Source of the DNA: Pseudomonadota bacterium
GTDB lineage: Bacteria; Desulfobacterota; Desulfovibrionia; Desulfovibrionales; Desulfovibrionaceae
DNA: 5,121 bases
Assembly (NCBI GenBank): GCA_023390395.1
Contig: JAEWCY010000123.1
Location: 1-5,121 of the forward strand
Direction of reading: 5' to 3'
Numbering within the stretch: the first letter of the stretch is position 1; the number at the start of each line of letters is the position of its first letter. The position numbers and the translations under genes are program-made. The notes under the pieces are model-generated. The model saw nothing but the letters and a program-made list of their open reading frames with translations. It was not told the DNA's origin and did no database searches. Shown piece after piece: positions 1-5,121 of this stretch.

Positions 1-93
1 GGCCCGCAGGGCGGCGTCGAAATCCGCCCGTGCCGCCCGTGGCCCGGAAAGCATGGCCAGGACCAGCAGCGCCGTCCCGAGGGCCCGCCTCAT
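1..93 (-). CDS. N-terminus of an exported protein, cut by the window edge
   Basis: Reading the minus strand from the ATG at 93-91 gives 31 codons without a stop, running off the left edge. The peptide begins MRRALGTALLVLAMLSG and continues PRAARA-DFDAALRA. This is a classic Sec signal peptide: two arginines, a hydrophobic core at residues 4-15, and an A-R-A cleavage site after residue 23. The mature protein would be periplasmic or secreted. The ATG overlaps the TGA of the upstream gene by four bases (ATGA at 93-90), so translation is probably coupled; the only ribosome-binding help seen is a weak GGGA just upstream. A mature start like DFDAALRA is common in small Sel1/TPR-repeat proteins, but eight residues cannot establish this and I leave the function open. 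Confidence 0.72.
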   Translation of the reverse strand, partial: MRRALGTALLVLAMLSGPRAARADFDAALRA

Positions 94-617
94 TTCCCGT
101 GCCCATGGCCGCCCGCCGGCGGCGGGGGCGCGGGCGCGGCCGGGGGCGGCGTCTCGGCCACACGACACAGTCCGTAGCGTTGGCCGACTTTGGGCATGGT
201 GCCCGCCTCGTGGTGCGAGGCCACCATGAGGAAATTGTCCGACGCGCCGGAGTACTTGGCGTAGACCGTGACCAGGGCCATGCCGCCGTCGGGATAGCGG
301 GCCATGACGTGCAGGCCCATGGGGCTCGTGGCGAAGGCTCCGGCCGTCTCCCGGTCGTCCTCCTCCAGCACGGCCCGCTTCTTGTCCGCGTCCACGAGGT
401 CGATGGTCAATCCCGGCGTGTTGGGGTCCAGCGGCGGCTTGACGCTCACCCCTCCCTGGGGCGAAAAACCGGCGACCACGCCGTGGCTGAAGGCGCAAGC
501 CAGGCGTTTGGCCGCGAACAGGGCGCGCGCCGCGTCGTCGTCGCCGGCCAGGCAAGGCCGGGCGGCCAGGCCCAGGCCGGCTGCCGCCAGGACCGCGGCA
601 ATGGTGAGAAGGCGCAT
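90..617 (-). CDS. Small secreted protein of unknown function, 175 residues
   Basis: The gene is read on the minus strand from an ATG at 617-615 to a TGA at 92-90. I chose this start over one 66 bases upstream (683) because GGAGGAT lies at 627-621, five to six bases before the ATG, and because it begins a clear signal peptide: MRLL, a hydrophobic stretch at residues 5-19, and likely cleavage after C-L-A at residue 24. The mature part carries two cysteines, C41 (LACAF) and C151 (GLCRV), well placed for one periplasmic disulfide. The C-terminus, from about residue 154, is a low-complexity proline/alanine tail ending in GGHGHGK, which could be a flexible linker or a weak metal-binding end. C22 inside the signal peptide is not in a lipobox (ARPC), so a lipoprotein is unlikely. 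I do not recognise a family. It overlaps the next gene by four bases and faces away from the gene at 846. Confidence 0.82.
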   Translation of the reverse strand: MRLLTIAAVLAAAGLGLAARPCLAGDDDAARALFAAKRLACAFSHGVVAGFSPQGGVSVKPPLDPNTPGLTIDLVDADKKRAVLEEDDRETAGAFATSPMGLHVMARYPDGGMALVTVYAKYSGASDNFLMVASHHEAGTMPKVGQRYGLCRVAETPPPAAPAPPPPAGGHGHGK

Positions 618-676
618 GTCATCCTCCGTATCCGGGAAATATCCTGTTACCGGTGCAGTGAAACAGCCGACCGGAA

Positions 677-757
677 ACGTCAAGCGGCGACCCGGCTCCC
701 GTCCTCCCGGCGGGGACGGAGGCGGGAAATCCCTTGCCGCCGGGTCGGCCTTGACGT
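677..757. repeat. Interrupted inverted repeat in the divergent intergenic region
   Basis: The left arm at 677-695 and the right arm at 740-757 are inverted copies. Eight bases (ACGTCAAG 677-684 against CTTGACGT 750-757) and eight more (CGACCCGG 688-695 against CCGGGTCG 740-747) match perfectly, separated by a 3-base/2-base mismatch. Between the arms is a smaller hairpin, CCGTCC at 699-704 against GGACGG at 714-719. Each outer arm places a TTGACG hexamer pointing outward, on the minus strand at 683-678 and on the plus strand at 751-756. The arrangement suits a two-site operator for a divergent regulator or a pair of promoter elements. I see no good -10 box 16-18 bases from either TTGACG, so a protein-binding site or DNA/RNA secondary structure is as likely. 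Confidence 0.6.
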
Positions 758-762
758 ACTGT
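734..762 (+). promoter_or_regulatory. Candidate sigma-70-type promoter for the 846 gene
   Basis: TTGCCG at 734-739 and TACTGT at 757-762 are separated by exactly 17 bases and match the -35 and -10 consensus at 4/6 and 3/6 positions, including the conserved first TA and last T of the -10 box. Transcription would start near 769 and leave a leader of about 75 bases. The candidate overlaps the right arm of the inverted repeat at 740-757, so a protein bound there would interfere with it. It is only a pattern match in G+C-rich DNA. Confidence 0.25.
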
Positions 763-798
763 GCGTCCCCTCACGCCCCCGCCGTCGTTCGTGATCTC

Positions 799-812
799 GC
801 CGCCTCGGCGGC
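799..812 (+). other. Small perfect hairpin in the leader of the 846 gene
   Basis: GCCGCC and GGCGGC flank a two-base centre (TC), forming a perfect stem of five to six base pairs. It lies about 20 bases before the GGAG ribosome binding site at 832-835. It could affect mRNA stability or translation, but short stems like this arise easily at this base composition. Confidence 0.3.
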
Positions 813-845
813 CCAGGCGGGCGTGTCTTCCGGAGTTTTTCCATC

Positions 846-1202
846 ATGCAAAAGTTTCGCGTGTATTTCGCCACCAAGGATCATGTTCCAACGCGTTGGT
901 TCCGTTCGAAAAAAGAAGTTTTGGAAACGGAATATGTCGTCGTGTCCGCGCACAACGAAGCGCATGCCTCCAAGGAAGCCAGGCAGCATGTCGATCTTGC
1001 GGCCTTGGCCATGCCTTTTCAGGTGACGCATATCGAGCATGCTTCGGCCGACGAGGCCGAGGGCTGCCACGGCCACCTGGCCAGGACCGCCGCGCCCCAG
1101 ACGCCAGCGGCCGCGCCGCAGGAGGACGCCACGCAGGCCCCGGTCGCCGGGGAAGCGACCGACGACGACGACGTCCCGGCCGGGGACGACGACCGGCGCT
1201 GA
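846..1202 (+). CDS. Unrecognised 118-residue protein with acidic low-complexity tail
   Basis: I do not recognise this protein. It starts at an ATG preceded by CGGAG at 831-835 (ten-base spacing) and ends with TGA at 1200-1202. There is no signal peptide or membrane segment, so it is probably cytoplasmic. Residues 1-65 look like a small folded alpha/beta unit: a beta-like start (KFRVYFAT), a basic stretch (RWFRSKK, 17-23), a second strand running into a helix (YVVVSAHNEAHASKEA, 30-45), and a third strand (FQVTHIEHA, 58-66). A cluster of histidines with one cysteine follows (EGCHGHL, 72-78). Residues 80-118 are Ala/Pro/Gln-rich and end in two acidic runs (DDDD at 106-109, DDD at 114-116). Codons in the first half are less G+C-biased (AAA, TTG, GTT, CCA) than in the tail and neighbours, which may reflect recent arrival or merely a different constraint. 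The EI24 gene follows 67 bases downstream on the same strand. Confidence 0.75.
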   Translation: MQKFRVYFATKDHVPTRWFRSKKEVLETEYVVVSAHNEAHASKEARQHVDLAALAMPFQVTHIEHASADEAEGCHGHLARTAAPQTPAAAPQEDATQAPVAGEATDDDDVPAGDDDRR

Positions 1203-1208
1203 GGCGCA

Positions 1209-1249
1209 CGGCGCGCCGGCCGCCGCCACGCCAAGCGGCCGGCGCGCCG
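1209..1249 (+). repeat. Perfect 15-bp G+C hairpin between the 846 and EI24 genes
   Basis: Bases 1209-1223 pair perfectly with 1235-1249 around an 11-base loop (1224-1234); every stem pair is G-C. The RNA hairpin would be very stable. No run of T follows (the next bases are GCCCGG), so it is not a standard intrinsic terminator. It sits just seven bases after the stop of the upstream gene and nine bases before the GGAGG ribosome binding site (1259-1263) of the EI24 gene. It could serve as a 3'-end stabiliser, a weak or factor-assisted terminator, or a segmental stabiliser in a two-gene mRNA. Confidence 0.7.
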
Positions 1250-1269
1250 GCCCGGATCGGAGGACGTCC

Positions 1270-2004
1270 ATGCTGACCGCCTTTCCCAGGGCCGTGCTGG
1301 CCCATGTCCGCGGCATCCGCTTCGCCTTCGCCCACAAAGGCTATCTGCTGCTGGCCCTGGTGCCGTTCGTGCTGACCCTGGCCATCTTCGCGGCCGGGTT
1401 CGGGCTGTTCGCGACCTCGGGCGACCGCATCCTGGCCTTTTTCTGGTCCCCGGAGGCCTCGGCCGCCGGCGGGTTCCTCGGGGCGCTCTACTGGCTTTAC
1501 GTCCACGTGGCCAAGTACCTGCTCTACCTGCTGGCCGTGACGCTCATGTACTTCCTGTTCATGGTCACGGCCAACATCCTGGCTTCGCCGCTCTACGACG
1601 TCATGGCCGGGCGGATGCTCGCAACGGCCCGGGGCGGCAGGGTCGCCGAAGCGGGGTTGCCCTGGTGGCGGGTGATGGCCGAGGAAGTGAAAAAAGCCGT
1701 TTTCGTGGCCGCCGTGCCCGTGCTGCTGGTGTTCGTGCCGGTTGTCGGCCAGTTCCTGGCCCCGGTGGCGGCGGCAGGATTGCTGGCCTTCGACTTCATG
1801 GATTTCGCCTTCTGCCGGGAGGAGCCGCGCTTCGCGGCCAGGCTGCGCCGCGCCGCCGGGCGGCCGCTCACCCTGCTCGGTTTCGGCGCGCCCCTGCTCA
1901 TCCCCATTGTCAATATCGTGCTTTTTCCTTTCGCCATCTGCGGCGCGACCCTGCTCTATCTGGACACGTTGGGCCAGAATGCGGCAGAACCGAAGCGTCC
2001 ATGA
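1270..2004 (+). CDS. EI24/CysZ-family inner-membrane protein, 244 residues
   Basis: The start is fixed by GGAGG at 1259-1263, six bases before the ATG; the same frame is open upstream, but that part overlaps the previous gene and is not coding. The length is close to E. coli CysZ (about 250). Hydrophobic segments lie near residues 25-47, 68-104, 143-175 and 200-232, the pattern of the EI24 domain. Family-like motifs are ANILASPLYD (101-110), the FDFMDF stretch (174-179) after the third hydrophobic block, and IPIVNIVLFPFAICGATLLY (211-230) near the end. E. coli CysZ supports sulfate uptake for cysteine synthesis; most bacterial EI24 proteins have no tested substrate. No cysteine or sulfate-assimilation gene is visible here, so I would not transfer the name. 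It may share a transcript with the 846 gene. Family assignment is by recognition of motifs and layout, not by a search. Confidence 0.85.
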   Translation: MLTAFPRAVLAHVRGIRFAFAHKGYLLLALVPFVLTLAIFAAGFGLFATSGDRILAFFWSPEASAAGGFLGALYWLYVHVAKYLLYLLAVTLMYFLFMVTANILASPLYDVMAGRMLATARGGRVAEAGLPWWRVMAEEVKKAVFVAAVPVLLVFVPVVGQFLAPVAAAGLLAFDFMDFAFCREEPRFAARLRRAAGRPLTLLGFGAPLLIPIVNIVLFPFAICGATLLYLDTLGQNAAEPKRP

Positions 2005-2165
2005 CATTTTGGCAACATGATTCCGGCCACGGCGGTTTTACGGTATAGGTCCGGGCACCCCAGAAGCGACGCGTCGCCGGGCTTCCCCCGGCGGCGGAAG
2101 GATCTCCGCCCCATGCAGCAGCATGCTTTCGCGGCCCGCGCCCAAGCGCGCCGGAGCCGGGCCGC
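2005..2165 (+). promoter_or_regulatory. Structured 161-base leader upstream of kup
   Basis: No gene is visible in this gap. TATAGG at 2044-2049 is a possible -10 box, but the bases 17 upstream (TTCCGG, 2021-2026) are a poor -35. Downstream are several symmetrical elements in a row: a 12-base palindrome GCGACGCGTCGC at 2066-2077; a hairpin pairing 2075-2081 with 2087-2093 around a five-base loop, which shares bases with the palindrome and so could be an alternative fold; and a six-pair hairpin, 2093-2098 with 2105-2110. None is followed by a T run. The kup ribosome binding site GGAG is at 2153-2156. The layout could be a cis-acting RNA, but I could not match it to a known riboswitch consensus. 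Confidence 0.4.
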
Positions 2166-4058
2166 ATGAGTACCCACGGCCACGCCCCCGAAAAATCCCT
2201 GTCCCATACCCTCGCTCTGGCCTTCGGCGCGCTCGGCGTCGTCTACGGCGACATCGGCACGAGCCCGCTGTACGCCATGAAGGAATGCTTCCACGGCATG
2301 CATGCCATCGACGCCTCGCCGGAGAACGTCTTCGGCGTGCTGTCGCTCATCTTCTGGTCCCTGACGATGGTCATCACCATCAAGTACGTGATCTTCATCA
2401 CCGCCGCCGACAACCGGGGCGAGGGCGGCATCTTCGCCCTGATCGAACTGCTGCCCAAGGACCGGGGCCATCGCCACGTGCGCAAGACCCTGGCCGTGCT
2501 GGGCCTCATCGGCGCGGGCCTGCTCTACGGCGACGGGGTCATCACCCCGGCCATCTCGGTGCTGTCCGCCGTGGAGGGCCTAAACGTCGCCACGAGCGCC
2601 GCCGAACCGCTCGTGGTGCCCATCACCTGCGCCATCCTCTTCGGCCTGTTCATGGTGCAGCGCCGGGGGACGGCCGGCATCGGCAAGGTGTTCGGCCCGG
2701 TGATGCTCGTCTGGTTCGGGGTGCTGGCCGTGCTCGGGGTCAAGGAGATCCTGGCCGCGCCGCAGGTGCTCGGAGCCATCAACCCCTGGCACGCCGTGAA
2801 CTTCTTCATGCGCAACCACCTGCACGGCATCGTGGTGCTCGGCGCGGTGGTGCTGTGCATCACCGGCGGCGAGGCGCTCTACGCCGACCTCGGGCATTTC
2901 GGCCGCCGCCCCATCCAGCTGTCCTGGCTCTTCATCGTCTTCCCCTGCCTGGTCCTCAACTATTTCGGCCAGGGCGCGGGCCTGCTCCTGGACCCGTCCA
3001 TCGCGGCCAACCCCTTCTACAGCCTGGTGCCCGACACCCTGCTCTACCCCATGGCCGCCCTGGCCACGGCGGCCACGGTCATCGCCTCCCAGGCGCTGAT
3101 TTCCGGCGTCTTTTCCCTCACCCGCCAGGCCATCCAGCTCGGCTGCTGCCCCAGGCTTCGCATCGTGCACACCTCGAGCGCCATGGAAGGGCAGATCTAC
3201 ATTCCCGAGGTCAACTTCGCCCTCATGTGGGCCTGCATCGGCATCACCATCGCCTTCGAGGAATCGAGCCGCCTGGCCGCGGCCTACGGCATCGCGGTCA
3301 CGGCCACCATGGGCATCACCTCCATCCTCTACTTCTTCGTGGCCCACTGGACCTGGAAGCAGCCGCTCTACCGCTGCCTGCCGCCGGTGCTGGTGTTTCT
3401 GGCCTTCGACCTGGCCTACTTCGGTTCGAACCTGCTGAAGGTGGCCGACGGCGGCTGGTTCACCCTGCTCATCGCCGCCGGCGTGTTCACGGCCATGGCC
3501 ACCTGGCAGGACGGCCGCCGGGCCCTGCGCGACATGTCCATGTCCGCGACCGTCCCCCTGCGCACCTTCCTCCAGGAAGTGGCCACGAAAAACCCCCTGC
3601 GCGTGCCCGGCACGGCCGTGTTCATGTCGCTCTCGCCCCAGGGCACGCCCGTGACGCTTTTGCACCACTACAAGCACAACAAGGTCTTCCACCAAAGCGT
3701 GGTCATCCTGACCGTGACCTCGGCGGACACGCCCACCGTGCCCGAGGCCGACCGCCTGGACGTCCAGGACCTGGGCAGCGGGTTCTACCGGGTGGTGGCC
3801 CGCTACGGCTTCATGGAGTCCCCGGACGTGCCCGACGTCATGGCCCGGGCGCGCGACACGGGCATCCCCATCGACCCGCCGGCGGACACCACCTTCTTCC
3901 TCGGCCGCGAGAGCCTGCTCACCACGGGCAGGACGAAAATGGCCGGCTTTCGCAAGTCGCTTTTCGCGCTCATGTCCCGCAACGCCCGGCCGGCCACGGC
4001 CTATTTCGGCCTGCCCCCGGGCCGCGTGGTGGAGCTTGGCGTGCAGGTCGAGCTGTGA
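2166..4058 (+). CDS. kup: Kup low-affinity potassium uptake protein, full length
   Basis: Kup (TrkD) proteins are inner-membrane K+/H+ symporters of the KUP/HAK/KT family. This 630-residue protein matches the usual bacterial length (E. coli 622) and is colinear with it end to end. The N-terminal signature GVVYGDIGTSPLY (24-36) is intact, followed by NRGEGGIFAL (83-92), YGDGVITPAIS (121-131), GGEALYADLGHFG (234-246), LNYFGQGA (264-271) and SGVFSLTRQAI (313-323). About twelve membrane segments fill residues 15-445; residues 456-630 form the cytoplasmic C-terminal domain and end in the family-like RVVELGVQVEL. Acidic residues equivalent to E. coli D23, E116 and E229 are D29, D123 and E236; the Glu-to-Asp change at the second site keeps the charge. 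The ATG has GGAG at 2153-2156, nine bases upstream. No frameshift or truncation is seen. Expression may depend on the long structured leader. No other potassium gene lies nearby. Confidence 0.96.
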   Translation: MSTHGHAPEKSLSHTLALAFGALGVVYGDIGTSPLYAMKECFHGMHAIDASPENVFGVLSLIFWSLTMVITIKYVIFITAADNRGEGGIFALIELLPKDRGHRHVRKTLAVLGLIGAGLLYGDGVITPAISVLSAVEGLNVATSAAEPLVVPITCAILFGLFMVQRRGTAGIGKVFGPVMLVWFGVLAVLGVKEILAAPQVLGAINPWHAVNFFMRNHLHGIVVLGAVVLCITGGEALYADLGHFGRRPIQLSWLFIVFPCLVLNYFGQGAGLLLDPSIAANPFYSLVPDTLLYPMAALATAATVIASQALISGVFSLTRQAIQLGCCPRLRIVHTSSAMEGQIYIPEVNFALMWACIGITIAFEESSRLAAAYGIAVTATMGITSILYFFVAHWTWKQPLYRCLPPVLVFLAFDLAYFGSNLLKVADGGWFTLLIAAGVFTAMATWQDGRRALRDMSMSATVPLRTFLQEVATKNPLRVPGTAVFMSLSPQGTPVTLLHHYKHNKVFHQSVVILTVTSADTPTVPEADRLDVQDLGSGFYRVVARYGFMESPDVPDVMARARDTGIPIDPPADTTFFLGRESLLTTGRTKMAGFRKSLFALMSRNARPATAYFGLPPGRVVELGVQVEL

Positions 4059-4080
4059 GGCCGGACCGGCCGCCCGTTTC

Positions 4081-4104
4081 CGCCCCGGCCCTTGACCCGG
4101 GGCG
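4081..4104 (+). terminator. Hairpin after kup, terminator-like but lacking a T tract
   Basis: CGCCCCGG (4081-4088) pairs perfectly with CCGGGGCG (4097-4104) around an eight-base loop, 22 bases after the kup stop. Only CTTCCTG follows, not a run of T, so intrinsic termination would be weak. It may instead protect the 3' end of the kup mRNA. Confidence 0.35.
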
Positions 4105-4123
4105 CTTCCTGCCGTAACCGCAA

Positions 4124-4143
4124 GGCGCGGCGCGCGCCGCGCC
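4124..4143. repeat. Perfect 20-bp G+C palindrome upstream of tatC
   Basis: GGCGCGGCGC is followed immediately by its own reverse complement, GCGCCGCGCC, giving a 20-base perfect palindrome made only of G and C. As RNA it would fold with a small central loop. It ends 43 bases before the tatC ATG. A short T run (GTTTT, 4153-4157) occurs ten bases later, too far for a normal terminator. It could be part of a kup/tatC boundary structure together with the hairpin at 4081-4104, or a protein-binding palindrome. Confidence 0.6.
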
Positions 4144-4186
4144 AAGCCAAGCCGTTTTCCGCCCCACGCCGGCAAAAGAGGAGCGC

Positions 4187-5121
4187 ATGACAGATACGCC
4201 CGAGAGACAAACGCCGCAGGCCGGCCCCGAGTCCTCCGGGGCCGGAGTCCCGCCGCAGGGACCGGCCGCCGCCCCGGTCGGGGAAGAAGCCGCCGCCCCC
4301 TCGCTGCCCGAGGCCGTGGCCCCGGAAGGCCCGGCCGCTCCGCCGGCCCCGTCGGCTCCTGCCGGCTCCGCCGCCGGAGACATGAAGGAAGCGCCGCTGC
4401 TCGAGCACCTGCTCGAACTGCGCACGCGCCTGGTGCGCTGCCTCATCGCCGTGGGCATCGGGTTTGCCGCCTGCTACGCCTTTGCCGACAACCTGCTCGG
4501 CATCCTCCTGCGGCCGCTGCTGGAAGTCATGCCCGGCAGCAGCAAGCTCATCGCCACGAGCCTGCCGGAAACCTTTTTCACGGTCATGAAGCTGGCCCTG
4601 GTGGCCGGCGCGTTCGTGGCCAGCCCGTACATCTTCTACCAGCTGTGGCGCTTCGTCGCGCCCGGGCTCTACAAGGAAGAGCGCAAGATCATCGTTCCCG
4701 TGGCCGTGGCCACGGCCGTCTTTTTCGTGGGCGGCGCGCTTTTCGGCTATTTCATCGTCTTCCCGTTCGGGTTCAAGTTCTTCGTGGACTACGCCTCGGA
4801 CTACATCACGGTCATGCCCACCATCAGCGCCTACTTCTCGCTGGCGGTGACGCTGCTTTTCGCCTTCGGCCTCATCTTCGAGCTGCCGGTCTTCATCTTT
4901 TTCCTAACGAGCCTGGGGCTGGTCACCACCAAGGCGCTACGCAAGTTCCGGCGCTGGGCCATCCTGTTGAGCTTCATCGTGGCCGCCATCCTGACCCCGA
5001 CCCCGGACGCGGTGAACCAGCTGCTCATGGCCGGGCCCATGGTCGTGCTCTACGAGCTCGGCATCTGGGTGTCCTGGTTCGTGGACAAGTCGCGCAAGGA
5101 GGAAAAGGCCCGCAAGGCGGC
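4187..5121 (+). CDS. tatC: Sec-independent (twin-arginine) translocase subunit TatC, 3' end outside window
   Basis: TatC is the inner-membrane receptor that, with TatB, binds twin-arginine signal peptides and, with TatA, exports folded proteins. The frame is open from the ATG at 4187 to the window end (311 full codons), so the stop lies beyond it. The core begins near residue 66 and is colinear with E. coli TatC with an offset of 62: HLLELRTRL (74-82, with E77 and R79 equal to E. coli E15 and R17), P110 (P48), F156 (F94), LYKEER with E165 (E103), and FELP with E232 (E170). Six membrane segments lie near 83-100, 131-157, 168-195, 214-240, 256-270 and 276-298. Residues 1-65 are an unusual Ala/Pro/Gly/Glu-rich extension. 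GAGGAG at 4178-4183 supports the start at 4187, although the spacing is only three bases. An alternative ATG at 4382 would give a normal-length TatC, but its GGAG (4376-4379) is just two bases away. No tatA or tatB is upstream; they may lie downstream or elsewhere. Confidence 0.94.
   Translation, partial: MTDTPERQTPQAGPESSGAGVPPQGPAAAPVGEEAAAPSLPEAVAPEGPAAPPAPSAPAGSAAGDMKEAPLLEHLLELRTRLVRCLIAVGIGFAACYAFADNLLGILLRPLLEVMPGSSKLIATSLPETFFTVMKLALVAGAFVASPYIFYQLWRFVAPGLYKEERKIIVPVAVATAVFFVGGALFGYFIVFPFGFKFFVDYASDYITVMPTISAYFSLAVTLLFAFGLIFELPVFIFFLTSLGLVTTKALRKFRRWAILLSFIVAAILTPTPDAVNQLLMAGPMVVLYELGIWVSWFVDKSRKEEKARKA

Noticed and set aside
30..1026. Two overlapping plus-strand frames (30-794 and 304-1026) across the secreted-protein gene
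   Set aside because: Both are Arg/Ala/Pro-rich and run opposite a minus-strand gene that has a good ribosome binding site and signal peptide.
1209..1249. Intrinsic terminator after the 846 gene
   Set aside because: The stem is strong, but no T run follows and the next gene's ribosome binding site begins nine bases later.
844..2007. Minus-strand open frame of 387 codons opposite the 846 and EI24 genes
   Set aside because: It spans two plausible plus-strand genes and their gap and has a composition rich in Gln, Gly, His and Arg with no recognisable domain.
2010..2025. Possible sigma-54 promoter (TGGCA then TTCC) upstream of kup
   Set aside because: The -24 part fits, but the -12 part reads TTCC where the nearly invariant GC should be, so the match is not good enough.
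2005..2165. c-di-AMP or c-di-GMP riboswitch in the kup leader
   Set aside because: I looked for the conserved core stretches of these riboswitches and could not find them; only generic hairpins are present.
2123..4117. Plus-strand open frame of 664 codons covering kup in another frame
   Set aside because: It is an Arg/His/Pro/Gly-rich frame-shifted shadow of kup; the 2166 frame carries all the family motifs.
2580..4175. Long minus-strand open frame of 531 codons opposite kup
   Set aside because: It lies antisense to a full-length, well-conserved Kup and reads as a Gly/His/Arg/Glu-rich sequence without domains, typical of the complementary frame of high-G+C coding DNA.
3970..4458. Minus-strand open frames opposite the kup end and the tatC start
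   Set aside because: They are low-complexity complements of the Pro/Ala-rich tatC extension; the plus strand gives a recognisable TatC.

Overview
The window is about 70% G+C by eye, densely coding, and holds ordinary chromosomal genes of a Gram-negative bacterium. The most likely source is a delta-proteobacterium of the Desulfovibrio/Solidesulfovibrio group. That placement is an inference from base composition, gene types and the general look of the proteins; no ribosomal RNA or marker gene here can prove it. I see no tRNA, rRNA, CRISPR array, insertion sequence, phage gene or toxin/defence module.

Layout. On the minus strand at the left edge lie two small genes for exported proteins, joined by an ATGA stop/start overlap: a complete 175-residue secreted protein of unknown function (617 down to 90), and the first 31 codons of a second signal-peptide protein that leaves the window (93 down to 1). 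A 228-bp divergent intergenic region (618-845) follows. It contains a large interrupted inverted repeat (677-757), nested hairpins and a candidate forward promoter. On the plus strand come a 118-residue unrecognised protein with a low-complexity acidic tail (846-1202), an EI24/CysZ-like inner-membrane protein (1270-2004), a full-length Kup potassium uptake protein (2166-4058), and a twin-arginine translocase subunit TatC (4187 to the window end, still open). The TatC has a Pro/Ala-rich N-terminal extension of about 65 residues.

How they work together. The complete minus-strand gene and the partial one are probably co-transcribed and co-translated. The 846 gene and the EI24 gene may form a two-gene unit (67-bp gap holding a strong G+C hairpin, then a good ribosome binding site). 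kup and tatC each have an upstream gap of more than 120 bp with hairpins, so they may be separate units or joined by read-through. No shared pathway links the plus-strand genes beyond the fact that three of them encode inner-membrane proteins (potassium uptake, protein export, and an EI24 protein of uncertain substrate).

I found no convincing new biological system. The observations most worth a second look are the outward-facing repeat in the divergent promoter region, the TatC N-terminal extension, the structured kup leader, and the unknown 118-residue protein.
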